64,000 nt of DNA. Origin: Flavobacteriaceae bacterium NBU2977. GTDB taxonomy: Bacteria; Bacteroidota; Bacteroidia; Flavobacteriales; Flavobacteriaceae. Location: NCBI GenBank assembly GCA_019931105.1, contig JAIOUW010000002.1, forward strand, positions 310,001 to 374,000. Direction: 5' to 3'. Below are positions 1 through 7,983 of the stretch, piece after piece. The first letter of the stretch is position 1; each line of letters opens with the position of its first letter. The notes beneath the pieces are model-generated. The model was given only the letters and a program-made list of their open reading frames with translations. It was not told where the DNA came from and did no database searches. The translations under genes were made by a program, and so were the position numbers.

Positions 1-102
1 ATTTTATGGTTATATCATTATGAAAATTGGCATATTACTGGCGAATGGAAAGGAGGTGGAATTCACCCAAATTCTAGTGGTATACGCAAAAAGGCCTCAT
101 AA
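1..102 (+). CDS. C-terminal end of an unidentified protein (partial)
   Basis: Frame 1 is open from the window edge to a TAA at 100-102 and reads ...HYENWHITGEWKGGGIHP..., a composition (Trp, His, Gly-rich) that looks like real protein rather than random AT-rich sequence. The gene begins outside the window. Frame 2 is also open (to 154) but reads less convincingly. I do not recognise the family, and 33 residues are too few to assign a function. Confidence 0.3.
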   Translation: MLWLYHYENWHITGEWKGGGIHPNSSGIRKKAS

Positions 103-271
103 AATTTTGGTTAAAACAATAGGTGAAGTGAGCGTCTATATTTTAGGGGTTTAGTAATATAGCTTCTTAATAGTTTCAATTATACAAAGGATTTCATAGT
201 AATGTTAACCAGTTACAATGTTTCCTAAAATATAGCGAATGAGCCGTTAATTGTTTCCAAAATTATATGCA

Positions 272-328
272 GCCTTGAATTTTTGTTTCTTTTGTTTCAA
301 GACAAAAGATAATGAAACAAAAAAAAGA
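272..328. repeat. Dyad-symmetric T/A-rich intergenic repeat
   Basis: The outer arms TTTTTGTTTC (near 280-289) and GAAACAAAAA (314-323) are complementary. An inner stem ACAAAAG/CTTTTGT lies between them, so the stretch can fold into a nested hairpin. From memory, similar 'CCTTGAATTTTTGTTTC...' segments recur in intergenic regions of other Flavobacteriaceae; I could not check this. Confidence 0.45.
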
Positions 329-513
329 TTAATTGAAGTTCTAAATATAACAAGTGCATAGAAATTATCTCGCAGAGTAATTTTATGCTCTTGTGGCAAG
401 CTTACGAGAATCGTCTAAAATTTTTTATTACGGATATTTTATCGAATACTCGATTTTTAATAATAGCAAAAAGGCTAGCTTTTATTTTGGCGTTGGCAAG
501 CGATGGATAATTG

Positions 514-587
514 TGTGTAAAATAAATTGCCAGAGCAATTTGATTTTATAAAACAATCGAGCGCTTGGTAGCGGCTATTTTACATAA
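514..587. repeat. Foldable intergenic element with two inner hairpins
   Basis: The arms TGTGTAAAATA (514-524) and TATTTTACATA (576-586) are inverted with one mismatch. Inside lie a perfect hairpin AATTGC-CAGA-GCAATT (525-540) and a short one CGCT-TGGT-AGCG (562-573). The whole can form a three-way fold. The right arm starts a segment that is repeated at 693. Confidence 0.5.
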
Positions 588-610
588 CGGCTAATTATAG
601 ATACAAATTA
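576..610 (+). repeat. Third, degenerate copy of the 35-bp arm
   Basis: Begins TATTTTACATAA and continues with an ATTATAG...ACAAAT pattern, matching the left arm of the long inverted repeat at 693-727 apart from several mismatches and a 1-base shift. It shares bases with the right arm of the 514-587 element. Confidence 0.5.
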
Positions 611-692
611 ATTAACGCAGCGAAGCGTTCCTATTAAATAAGTTTAATGACCCAAGTTCCAATTATTCTTATGAAAACGAATGCTTCTGGGA

Positions 693-788
693 TATTTTAC
701 ATAATACTACATTATAGCTTACAAATGGATAAACCACTCTTAATAACTAAACAATACATTTGTACTATAATTTATATTATGTAAAATA
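693..788. repeat. Long near-perfect inverted repeat (MITE-like hairpin)
   Basis: The left arm 693-727 and right arm 757-788 are complementary over about 32 positions with small bulges only. The ends TATTTTACATAA/TTATGTAAAATA pair perfectly over 12 bp. The loop is 29 bases. There is no open reading frame inside and no T-tract after it, so it is not an obvious terminator. It could be a miniature inverted-repeat element or a processed structured RNA. Confidence 0.7.
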
Positions 789-911
789 CAATTTGAGATT
801 GCTTTAGCACAAACTTTACTGCTCGCCCCCCGAATATGTAGTTCTATCTGAAGGCCGTCTATTAAAACAAAGGAATAAAATTAGTTGGGTTCGAAATATA
901 AGCCGCAGCGA

Positions 912-1112
912 TTAGTTTACTACAGCACGTTCTTTATCACAGTCACTTCGCTCAGCATACGCTTTAGAATGCGTAGTCATTTCAAAAATAGTATTAGTTT
1001 CATCCATCGGTGTCTTTGTTTTATCCTGATCAGCATCAAAAACTATTAATATCAGGAGAATACCTGTTAACCAAAGGCTGTAAAAAACCAAGAAATTGCG
1101 ATGCTTTTTCAT
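912..1112 (-). CDS. Small membrane protein, hypothetical (66 aa)
   Basis: Starts with ATG at 1112. Residues about 7-25 form one hydrophobic segment (FLVFYSLWLTGILLILIVF) after a basic MKKHR, followed by a polar tail of about 40 residues, which suggests a single-pass inner-membrane protein with its tail in the periplasm. No family recognised. It could be chance, since it lies at the edge of the AT-rich region, but the charge and hydrophobicity pattern is protein-like. Confidence 0.4.
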   Translation of the reverse strand: MKKHRNFLVFYSLWLTGILLILIVFDADQDKTKTPMDETNTIFEMTTHSKAYAERSDCDKERAVVN

Positions 1113-1260
1113 ACCGATACAAGAATAACCTTATATCCGACAGCTTCGTATATTAAAAATGATAATCTTTTCCTAAATTAAGCGGACTTTAACATCTTTT
1201 ATCGAACAGGATACTAAAACCCAACATATTCCATCTGAAGCTTCCCTTGAATTTTTGGGA

Positions 1261-2364
1261 TTAGCGTACTTCAAAAGGAATACGGAATACGGCTTTTGGA
1301 GTTCTTTGATTTGGGTCTTTCTTTACCTCCGTGTCAAATAATCGATTTAAATTATTACCCGCCAAATCTTCCAACCGTGATTCAATGCGTACTTCAATCT
1401 TGGGCGTTGACCATTCTTCATCAGGCACAAAGCGTAATACGCTTTCATTTTCCAAGAGATTGAATTTTCCCTGGATCTGCCTATCGCCTGTATTATAGAC
1501 GCGGATCGTTTCCTTGGCCAAAAATGCATCCATAGGTTCTCCAAAGTCCATTAACAGAATTTTTACCGAATCTTCAATTTGCATGCACAACTGCCATTCT
1601 TTGGTTTTTGGCATTGTATCATCACGCGGACCCACATAGAATTTCTTGGTATACTTTTTTAGTAAGGGCGTGCCTTGAATTGATTTCCAGCTGCTATCAA
1701 TTGCCATGGTATACCTTTTGCCAGCGGTCAAGGGCAATCCCTTTTCCTTATTGGGAATCAAATCGGTCTTGATGCGGCCGGGATCCAACCAAAGGGTCAG
1801 TACCGTTCGTTCTTTGTTCCAAAGTTCGGATTCAAGTCGTAAGAAAGGTTTTATTTCGATTCCGTCGGTTTCATTGACCACCGAAATGAAATCCAGGGCA
1901 TTCTGTACTTCCTGCATGGGTTGTGCAAACTCAAAGTACATTTTTAGGAGATTCTCGGGCACGGTATCCACTTTGGGATGAATCGCTATCAGTTCAGCTC
2001 CACCCGTATTTTCCCTCTTTGGAATGGTAAACGATGCCATTACCTCGGTATTGTTTTTACGGAACGTGTACGTCAGTCCCTCGGTAAAAGGAACTACGGG
2101 TGCAAAATGATGTTTGCCCTTGTCACCGACGATAACCCCGATTACCGAAGTTTGTGATTCTTCGCCAACGAATACCCGCAGTTTTTCAATATCCATATTC
2201 GTTGAAAATGTGATGCCAACGGGCCTTTCACTTTCATAATCGACCTGTTCGATGGTAACGCTTTCTTCATGGCATCCGGCAAGAAGAATCGAACAAAAAA
2301 AGATCAAGTACCACTTGATCTTTTTGATCTTTTTAAATGTGTTATGTGCGCATACTACATCCAT
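1261..2364 (-). CDS. Lipoprotein with Ig-like (Big_5-type) repeats
   Basis: The 367-residue product has a long signal ending LLAGC at Cys31, a lipobox for diacylglycerol attachment. The body alternates short beta-rich segments, some reading like bacterial Ig-like domains ('...PENLLKMYFEFAQPMQEV...', '...VKILLMDFGEPMDAF...'), with Pro-rich links. Those 'F..PM' segments match the start strand of Big_5 domains, here probably twice (about residues 130 and 270). It starts 10 bases inside the upstream propeller gene, so the two are translationally coupled and probably act together at the cell surface. Binding partner unknown. Confidence 0.75.
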   Translation of the reverse strand: MDVVCAHNTFKKIKKIKWYLIFFCSILLAGCHEESVTIEQVDYESERPVGITFSTNMDIEKLRVFVGEESQTSVIGVIVGDKGKHHFAPVVPFTEGLTYTFRKNNTEVMASFTIPKRENTGGAELIAIHPKVDTVPENLLKMYFEFAQPMQEVQNALDFISVVNETDGIEIKPFLRLESELWNKERTVLTLWLDPGRIKTDLIPNKEKGLPLTAGKRYTMAIDSSWKSIQGTPLLKKYTKKFYVGPRDDTMPKTKEWQLCMQIEDSVKILLMDFGEPMDAFLAKETIRVYNTGDRQIQGKFNLLENESVLRFVPDEEWSTPKIEVRIESRLEDLAGNNLNRLFDTEVKKDPNQRTPKAVFRIPFEVR

Positions 2365-3476
2365 TCCGTAGTGCGAACACGTAACCTTAAATCTCCATCA
2401 GATTGCCGCTGGAGGTATATGACATGGGTGGCATCGAGATTGTCCATTTGCAAAACGTACGGAAATGGCAAGTTGTCATACGGTACACCCTCGGTCTCGG
2501 CAAAGACTGGTACGGGATCGGTCAGGGATTCCTTGAAATCGGCAATATCGTCGTATTTGATACGCATTACGGGTCTGTTGCTGTTCGACATCAAAAAGTA
2601 GGTGCTCCCCTCCCTTTCATATGAAATCATATCCAAGGGCGAATTACCGGCACCCAATTCGGCCACGGTACGGCCTTTGGTATGCTTTCCTTCTTTGAGT
2701 TCATCCAACGGAAACAATACCAGCGGAGTACAGGTATAGCTTGCCATAAGGTGGTCAACACCGTCCAATTTTATAACGTCGAAGGTCTTGATGGGCGCAT
2801 GTGTTTCATACTCGCCATGTGCCGCATGCCAAATTTCCAAGGAGGCATACTCTTGGCCATCTTTAAAGGGAAACGGTATCTTTCTAAAGGTAGAACCGAA
2901 TTCTTTATTCGACAGGCCGGAAACCAAAACCTGTCCATCGTGAAACTTTAGGTCCGAAATCGCCCAGGTACGTAGTGGTCTTTCCCATTTATCTTTGGCA
3001 TCTGCAGGTATCGGATCGGTCAATTCGATTTTTGAATAACTTACATCCTTCAAGGAAATGTTTTCGAACCCCTCTCCTTTCAATTTGAGCAAAACCGGAG
3101 TTCCGTCCGCTGCTTGAACCGAAAAATAGACGTTTCTGGAAATTGGGTTCACGGCCATGTCCGTTATCTTTATATTCTCAACTGTGGTGCCCAACGCCGA
3201 TGCCACTTTCTTGTCAAACCCATTTATATTGATTTCGGTAGCTGGTGCTGCGGTCTTCACATCTTTGGTATTCAGCGCATAAATGGCCGCACTTTTTGAA
3301 TCCCCTAAGAATAAGATGCCTTCAGGGCCAAAGCTTATATGATTGATCGAGGCTATCCCAGGGTTTCCGGTTACGAAATTTTCAGTCAGATTTGAATCTG
3401 ATTCGATAGCGGTCGTGGCGGATAAGGTCAACAAGACCATTGCGATCAGTGCGAAAGCAGGTACGATTTTTTTCAT
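2355..3476 (-). CDS. Secreted beta-propeller-like protein
   Basis: The 373-residue product has a Sec signal peptide (MKKIVPAFALIAMVLLTLSATTA). Recurrent segments such as 'ASINHISFGPEGILFLGD', 'KITDMAVNPISRNVYFSV' and 'AISDLKFHDGQVLVSG' have the shape of propeller blades. No Cys pair, haem-binding CXXCH or catalytic motif is visible. It is the first gene of a two-gene unit with the Ig-like lipoprotein downstream. A sensory or substrate-binding role is plausible; no enzyme activity can be assigned. Confidence 0.75.
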   Translation of the reverse strand: MKKIVPAFALIAMVLLTLSATTAIESDSNLTENFVTGNPGIASINHISFGPEGILFLGDSKSAAIYALNTKDVKTAAPATEININGFDKKVASALGTTVENIKITDMAVNPISRNVYFSVQAADGTPVLLKLKGEGFENISLKDVSYSKIELTDPIPADAKDKWERPLRTWAISDLKFHDGQVLVSGLSNKEFGSTFRKIPFPFKDGQEYASLEIWHAAHGEYETHAPIKTFDVIKLDGVDHLMASYTCTPLVLFPLDELKEGKHTKGRTVAELGAGNSPLDMISYEREGSTYFLMSNSNRPVMRIKYDDIADFKESLTDPVPVFAETEGVPYDNLPFPYVLQMDNLDATHVIYLQRQSDGDLRLRVRTTEWM

Positions 3477-3600
3477 TTCTCAAGTGGAATTAGTTCCCCA
3501 TTAAAGTATTAAATCCTCAATTTTAATGTAGAACCTATTCGCCAATTAACTCAATTTTAACACGTTAACCCTACTAAGACAGGGAGTTGATTTATCAAGG

Positions 3601-4476
3601 CTATTCCTGAACAAGGTCTTGAAGTGTGACTACACGATAATCAGGAGAAGATCGGGATACAAAATTCAGTATCGGTAGATGACCGGCCCCAATGAGCAGG
3701 AAGACTTTGTCCTTTCCAGGATCCGTGATTCCTACAATATTGGCGAAGATCCTCAAATTACGGGTGTACCACCATATCGCACCGTCCGCCCCAAAATAAT
3801 CATCGCCCGCGTTCATTTTGAAATTTCCTATCAAATAATGACCGTGACCGATGCGCATTCCTTCCGGGTCATTTTCGTTCAACAATTGTTCCAGTAGTGT
3901 CAATTGCATTTTTTGCTCATCTTCCTTGGCGTACATGGCCATAAACTTATTATGTAACATCTCGTCGCGTGCAACGATTTCCTCCCCCAATTTCTTAGTG
4001 AAATATGCCTCCTTTTCTTTGTAGGCCTCCTCAGTCTTATAGTCGTCAAAATTCCGGGCTGGGGCATCTACCGCATATAATTTCTTATGGCCGAGCTCCT
4101 TCCCCATCCGGAATCCTATTTGGTATATCTCATTGGACTTCAATTCAAAACGCCCCGCGAGATATTCATTATATAAAGAATCAAGGCTTGATTGTCGGGA
4201 CTTTTTCCATTCCACCGCGATCTTGTTGGGTTTGAACTTACGTATTTGGTCGAGCACGTCCTGTAGCTCCCCTTGCCTTTTGGGGGAAAGAATATCAACG
4301 TCGTGTTTTGGTTTGTAGCCATCGAGTCCGGCATCCTTGAAATGGAAAGTCCCCAATAAAAATAGGTCTGATGTATCGACATCCGAAAAATGGCCTTCAT
4401 GGGGCTTTTCGAGGTCTTGGCCTGAAATGACCGTTGCGGAGAAAAATCCAATAATTAGAAGTGCGAGGTGTCTCAT
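3601..4476 (-). CDS. DUF5694 family protein (TraB/GumN-like fold)
   Basis: Start taken at the ATG at 4476; the longer frame begins with TTG at 4506 and adds an unlikely stretch before the signal peptide MRHLALLIIGFFSATVISGQ. The mature protein carries 'LLGTFHFKD', 'VDILSPKRQGEL' and, near the end, 'LLIGAGHLPIL'. The pair of GTFHF and GAGH motifs is the hallmark of the TraB/PrgY/GumN/Tiki-like fold, whose members include putative metallopeptidases. Secreted, about 290 residues. The substrate is unknown. Confidence 0.8.
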   Translation of the reverse strand: MRHLALLIIGFFSATVISGQDLEKPHEGHFSDVDTSDLFLLGTFHFKDAGLDGYKPKHDVDILSPKRQGELQDVLDQIRKFKPNKIAVEWKKSRQSSLDSLYNEYLAGRFELKSNEIYQIGFRMGKELGHKKLYAVDAPARNFDDYKTEEAYKEKEAYFTKKLGEEIVARDEMLHNKFMAMYAKEDEQKMQLTLLEQLLNENDPEGMRIGHGHYLIGNFKMNAGDDYFGADGAIWWYTRNLRIFANIVGITDPGKDKVFLLIGAGHLPILNFVSRSSPDYRVVTLQDLVQE

Positions 4477-4540
4477 GATGGTTGGTTTATTTGATTTAAA
4501 AGACAATTCACAACCCGAATTGTTACACCTCGCATACCTT

Positions 4541-6154
4541 CTATTTTTTCTCGCTCAATGTTTTTGCCTTTGCAAAGGCTCCATCGGCCTCTTTGTCTTT
4601 GCCCATTCCCTTGAACGCCTTGCCAAGGCCTTCCCACATTTCGGGGTCTTTGGGATAGTATTCGGAAAACATTCCGTAAAGAAATACCGCACCTTCAAAT
4701 TGCTCTTGAAACAATAGATTCCTTCCGACCTGTTTGAATTCCTTATCAAAGGGAATATGTGCGTACACGGGATCTTTTACGATACGGGTGGCATCCGTTT
4801 TGAGCTGCTCCATCTTGCCTGCGATGAACAATTTGGTAAAATGGTCCATTGGGTTGACCAAAAAGGAATCGAAATCGTAGTTCATCGCCATTTCCAGCAC
4901 TGGGTCTTGATTGGTGCTATATTCCGCAAAGGTAGGTTCTATAAAAACTTGGGGAGTCGTGGCATCGGCATTCTCCCAAGGGGCCTTATCCTGCCACCAG
5001 GCAAACGAAAGGTAGGCATTGAGTTTAGAATTGGGCAGTGTTGTTTTTTTGGTGTCACCATAAAAATTCTTGTTTTCCGCGGTAGGTTCGCCTACCATAA
5101 TGGCATTCGTATAATTCTCTATCTCATTGGTCAGGTTTTGACAGGCCGAAAAAGTTTGTCGACCAATAATGTAAATGAACTTACCCTTTTTATTGAGTTC
5201 CGGGCGCGCCATTATCCCTTGAATGAGCGGTTTGTTATTGTAGTTATTGCCGCCCCCGTTCAAGCGCACATCATAGATAAGCTTCTGTACATCGTTGGTG
5301 TCGATAAAATCAAAGAGCCGTTTGTAAAACTCAGCCAAGCTTTCGGTTTCATGATTGAAAACGGAGCTCTGTCTGACATATAGTGTTTTCGAATCGGACA
5401 AATACTCATAATGATAATACTTTTCAAAAAGATGCTTGAGATAGAACGGGGGCTCCCCTGCTCCCCTAGCGCTGACCCATAATTCGTTGGGTAGCGTTAA
5501 ATTGTAGTCACGTGAAAGTTCATTGTATGCGATACTTGGTAGTTCATACGTGATGACCTTGCCTTCTTTTTCAAGTGTCAGCGATACGTTCTTGCCGTTA
5601 TCGGGAATCACTCCTTGAGCGTGTAAAACGGCGGGTACGGTCAAAAATCGGAGCCCGTAGGCTTTGAAATAGCTATTGTTTTCGACCGGCACTACGGGTC
5701 GTATCATTTTTAGGGCCTCATCGATTGGGTACTCCCCTACTTTGATCACTTTCGCGGCCAGTATCTTCGTGTGTTCCTTTAGAGCCCCTTCCACAAAAAT
5801 CCCGTCTTTGAAATGGTAAAGGTTTATGGGCAACACCCCATCTTTGGCAATGGTACTGAAGGGTATTTGCGTGTGTCCATATTCAAACAGCGATACGATT
5901 CTCGAAAGGCCGACCCTGATTTCGTGTTCCTCCAGATTCGGAATTTCGACATACAAGTTCTCTACTTCAGCATCCCAAACTTTCTTTTCCACTTTTTTGA
6001 ATAGGAAGGGAAAATCGGCATGTACGGTTTTCTGCAAAAAACGGAGGTCTTCTTGCCATTGTGCGGCCGTTAATACTTCTTGACCAAAAGCACTTCCTGA
6101 TAATGTCAGGAAGATTACTATCAAAATAAATTGTTTGAAGGAATTTGTTCGCAT
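4541..6154 (-). CDS. Secreted S41 family peptidase with C-terminal TPR-like tail
   Basis: Signal peptide (MRTNSFKQFILIVIFLTLSGSAFGQ), then a divergent N-terminal domain, and a C-terminal-processing-peptidase core: 'LIYDVRLNGGGNNYNN' (about residue 290) and 'FIYIIGRQTFSACQNLTNEIE' (about 325), where the Ser of TFSA is the expected nucleophile. The PDZ domain of classic CtpA is not obvious. The last ~60 residues ('GAVFLYGMFSEYYPKDPEMWEGLGKAFKGMG') look like one TPR unit. Flavobacterial relatives of this type are common. Acts in the periplasm or outside the cell; substrate unknown. Confidence 0.85.
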   Translation of the reverse strand: MRTNSFKQFILIVIFLTLSGSAFGQEVLTAAQWQEDLRFLQKTVHADFPFLFKKVEKKVWDAEVENLYVEIPNLEEHEIRVGLSRIVSLFEYGHTQIPFSTIAKDGVLPINLYHFKDGIFVEGALKEHTKILAAKVIKVGEYPIDEALKMIRPVVPVENNSYFKAYGLRFLTVPAVLHAQGVIPDNGKNVSLTLEKEGKVITYELPSIAYNELSRDYNLTLPNELWVSARGAGEPPFYLKHLFEKYYHYEYLSDSKTLYVRQSSVFNHETESLAEFYKRLFDFIDTNDVQKLIYDVRLNGGGNNYNNKPLIQGIMARPELNKKGKFIYIIGRQTFSACQNLTNEIENYTNAIMVGEPTAENKNFYGDTKKTTLPNSKLNAYLSFAWWQDKAPWENADATTPQVFIEPTFAEYSTNQDPVLEMAMNYDFDSFLVNPMDHFTKLFIAGKMEQLKTDATRIVKDPVYAHIPFDKEFKQVGRNLLFQEQFEGAVFLYGMFSEYYPKDPEMWEGLGKAFKGMGKDKEADGAFAKAKTLSEKK

Positions 6155-6307
6155 GGTTTTTCGTTTGATTATTTATATCCAGTGCAAAGAAGCATTATAA
6201 TCAACTAAACTCAATGGATTATTTTACCGAAACGTTGAAAAAAGCGAGTGGATTGTGTATTAAGGTGTTCAGACAAACAAAATAGAGATTACAATTGAAC
6301 AACCTAT

Positions 6308-6847
6308 TCAATCCTCAAGCGCTACCACATTCCCCGAATAACGGATTCGATTGCGGTGTGAGCTCCAGATATCGGCCCAGACCGATAAATTCGGAAACAG
6401 TTTGAGTCTTACGAAAAAAGTTTCGGAGGACTCATTAATCGTGAAATTCACATCATAACTATTATCGCGTTCGTTCTTGGTCACCTCAATCTCTCTCGGA
6501 ACCCCATCAAATTCGATACCGGTTTTGTTATTGTAACCCCCACCCATTTGACGTTCCCCGAAATAAGGTAAATTCGATGATACGGAATCCCTTTGCATAC
6601 GTACGAAGTGATTCGCACTGGTCAGGTCGATGCGGTTTATCGTATTGCCGGGCTGGATCAATCCGCTATTCGCGATTTGGTTCAAGGCCCGGGTCGGCAG
6701 CGGTTGCATGCTGTTCATCTCGATTTTGAACCCAAGGTTTTGTATCATCGAATCCAACTTTGGATTGCTTTCAGAAACCGTTCGCGAGGCCCCACAAGCC
6801 GCCAATAAAAACATTGAAATGATGAGTAGTGTTGTTTTATATTTCAT
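6308..6847 (-). CDS. DUF4251 domain lipoprotein
   Basis: The 179-residue product has a lipobox (LLAACG). The body matches the DUF4251 pattern seen in Bacteroidota: a central 'RDSVSSNLPYFGERQMGGGY', then 'GIEFDGVPREIEV' and a C-terminal 'RNRIRYSGNV'. The family is predicted beta-rich and periplasmic with no known function. Single gene between the S41 peptidase and the methyltransferase remnant; only 11 bases separate its start from the latter's end. Confidence 0.85.
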   Translation of the reverse strand: MKYKTTLLIISMFLLAACGASRTVSESNPKLDSMIQNLGFKIEMNSMQPLPTRALNQIANSGLIQPGNTINRIDLTSANHFVRMQRDSVSSNLPYFGERQMGGGYNNKTGIEFDGVPREIEVTKNERDNSYDVNFTINESSETFFVRLKLFPNLSVWADIWSSHRNRIRYSGNVVALED

Positions 6848-6858
6848 AATAATTTCAT

Positions 6859-7557
6859 TTAATCCTTCTCACGGGTAAACGGCACAAAACGTACCGGCAT
6901 AAGATTCCTTTTGCAGATCTTGTTTTTCCTTTTCGTAACCAGAACCAATTGACGAACAGCATTATGCGGCCCCACGGGAATAATCATGCGACCACCATGT
7001 TCCAATTGTTCTACCAATGCCATGGGAATTTCTTCAGCTCCTGCCGTTACCATGACGGCATTGAAAGGTGCCTTTTCGGGCCAACCGTAATAACCATCCC
7101 CAGTCATGACAATTACGTTGTCATAACCTAGGTTCGATAACCGTTTTTTAGCTTTTAGCGCTAGTTCCTCAATAATTTCAATGGTGTATACCGAGTCTAC
7201 GATTTTACCTAACACTGCTGCCTGAAAACCTGAACCTGTTCCTATTTCGAGTACCCTGTCCGACTTTTTCAGCTGCAAGGCTTCTGTCATAAAAGCTACG
7301 ATTTAAGGCTGTGAAATGGTTTGCCCGCTTCCGATGGGCAATGGCCTATCCAGATACGACAAATGTCGAATATCTTCGGGGACAAATTTATGTCGTGGTA
7401 CGTTCAGCATGGCGGTCAACGTCCGTAAGTCTGAAACCCCTCTGGCTTGAATTTGGTTTTCGACCATGGCACGTCGGAGCGAAGTATAGCTATCTTGGGC
7501 CAAAAGCATTCCTATACTTGACCAAATACTTATTGCATATACCGTAATACGTTTCAT
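6859..7557 (-). pseudogene. pcm: Protein-L-isoaspartate O-methyltransferase, interrupted by an in-frame TAA
   Basis: The reading frame from the ATG at 7557 has a signal peptide and the PCM N-terminus ('[11 protein letters not shown]', 'PRHKFVPE', '[13 protein letters not shown]'). It then meets TAA at 7303-7305, followed in the same frame by IVAFMTEALQLKKSDRVLEIGTGSGFQAAVL... to the end of the domain. The family has Tyr here (QPYIVA), so one substitution (TAT or TAC to TAA) explains the break. The SAM-binding loop LEIGTGSGF and the rest are intact. The enzyme repairs isoaspartyl residues, here in the periplasm. It could be a recent pseudogene, a low-level readthrough product or a sequencing error; an internal ATG at 7290 could start a truncated form. 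Confidence 0.85.
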
Positions 7558-7601
7558 TGACAATAATTAAGTTACCAAAAATGCAATAAGATGTCAATCG
7601 G

Positions 7602-7973
7602 CTACTTTCGCAGGTAGTCGTCGCTACCATCAAGCCAATCTTCGCGTATGGGCGACCAAGTATCGATACCTTCGACATCGCCGATCATTAAAGCGGCATG
7701 CGGTACGTTGGCAGGAATGACAACGGTTTCCCCAGCATGTAGATCCATCACCTCTTCTTTATCCTTGCCGAACCAAAATCGTACCGTTCCCGATAGCACC
7801 TGACTGATCTGCTCGCTCTCATGGTGATGCAACGGCACTTCAAAACCGTCTTTGAATTTCATTCTGGCGATCATTATCTTTTCCCCGTAGACCAGTTTAC
7901 GCTCCATTTGCGGGGTCACATTCTCTACGGGCACTTCGTTCCAATGTATCTTATTCAGTTTCATGGTTTCCAT
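7602..7973 (-). CDS. Small single-domain cupin protein
   Basis: The 123-residue cytoplasmic product has both cupin motifs. Motif 1 is 'DGFEVPLHHHESEQISQVLSG' with a HHH...E metal-binding set, and motif 2 is 'HAGETVVIPANVPHAAL' with the last His ligand. Such proteins bind Fe, Mn or Ni and are oxygenases, isomerases or sugar-ligand sensors; nothing here narrows it further. It lies 10 bases after the BNR lipoprotein gene, which suggests cotranscription with the 7984-9704 pair. Confidence 0.85.
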   Translation of the reverse strand: METMKLNKIHWNEVPVENVTPQMERKLVYGEKIMIARMKFKDGFEVPLHHHESEQISQVLSGTVRFWFGKDKEEVMDLHAGETVVIPANVPHAALMIGDVEGIDTWSPIREDWLDGSDDYLRK

Positions 7974-7983
7974 TTTTGATCAG

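Larger units (their letters stand above)
103..911. other. AT-rich gene-poor region with structured repeats
   Basis: About 800 bases with stop codons in all frames and no convincing gene. It holds a dyad-rich T-tract repeat (about 272-328), a foldable element (514-587) and a long inverted repeat (693-788), described separately. The base composition is clearly more AT-rich than the genes that follow, which fits a decayed or accessory stretch. No tRNA-like cloverleaf was seen. Confidence 0.6.

Noticed and set aside
514-788. Integron attC site
   Set aside because: The folds are suggestive, but the core GTTRRRY/RYYYAAC is not present and no integrase or cassette genes are seen.
4757-5383. Plus-strand 208-codon open frame opposite the S41 peptidase
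   Set aside because: Antisense to the catalytic core of the peptidase; no family motif.
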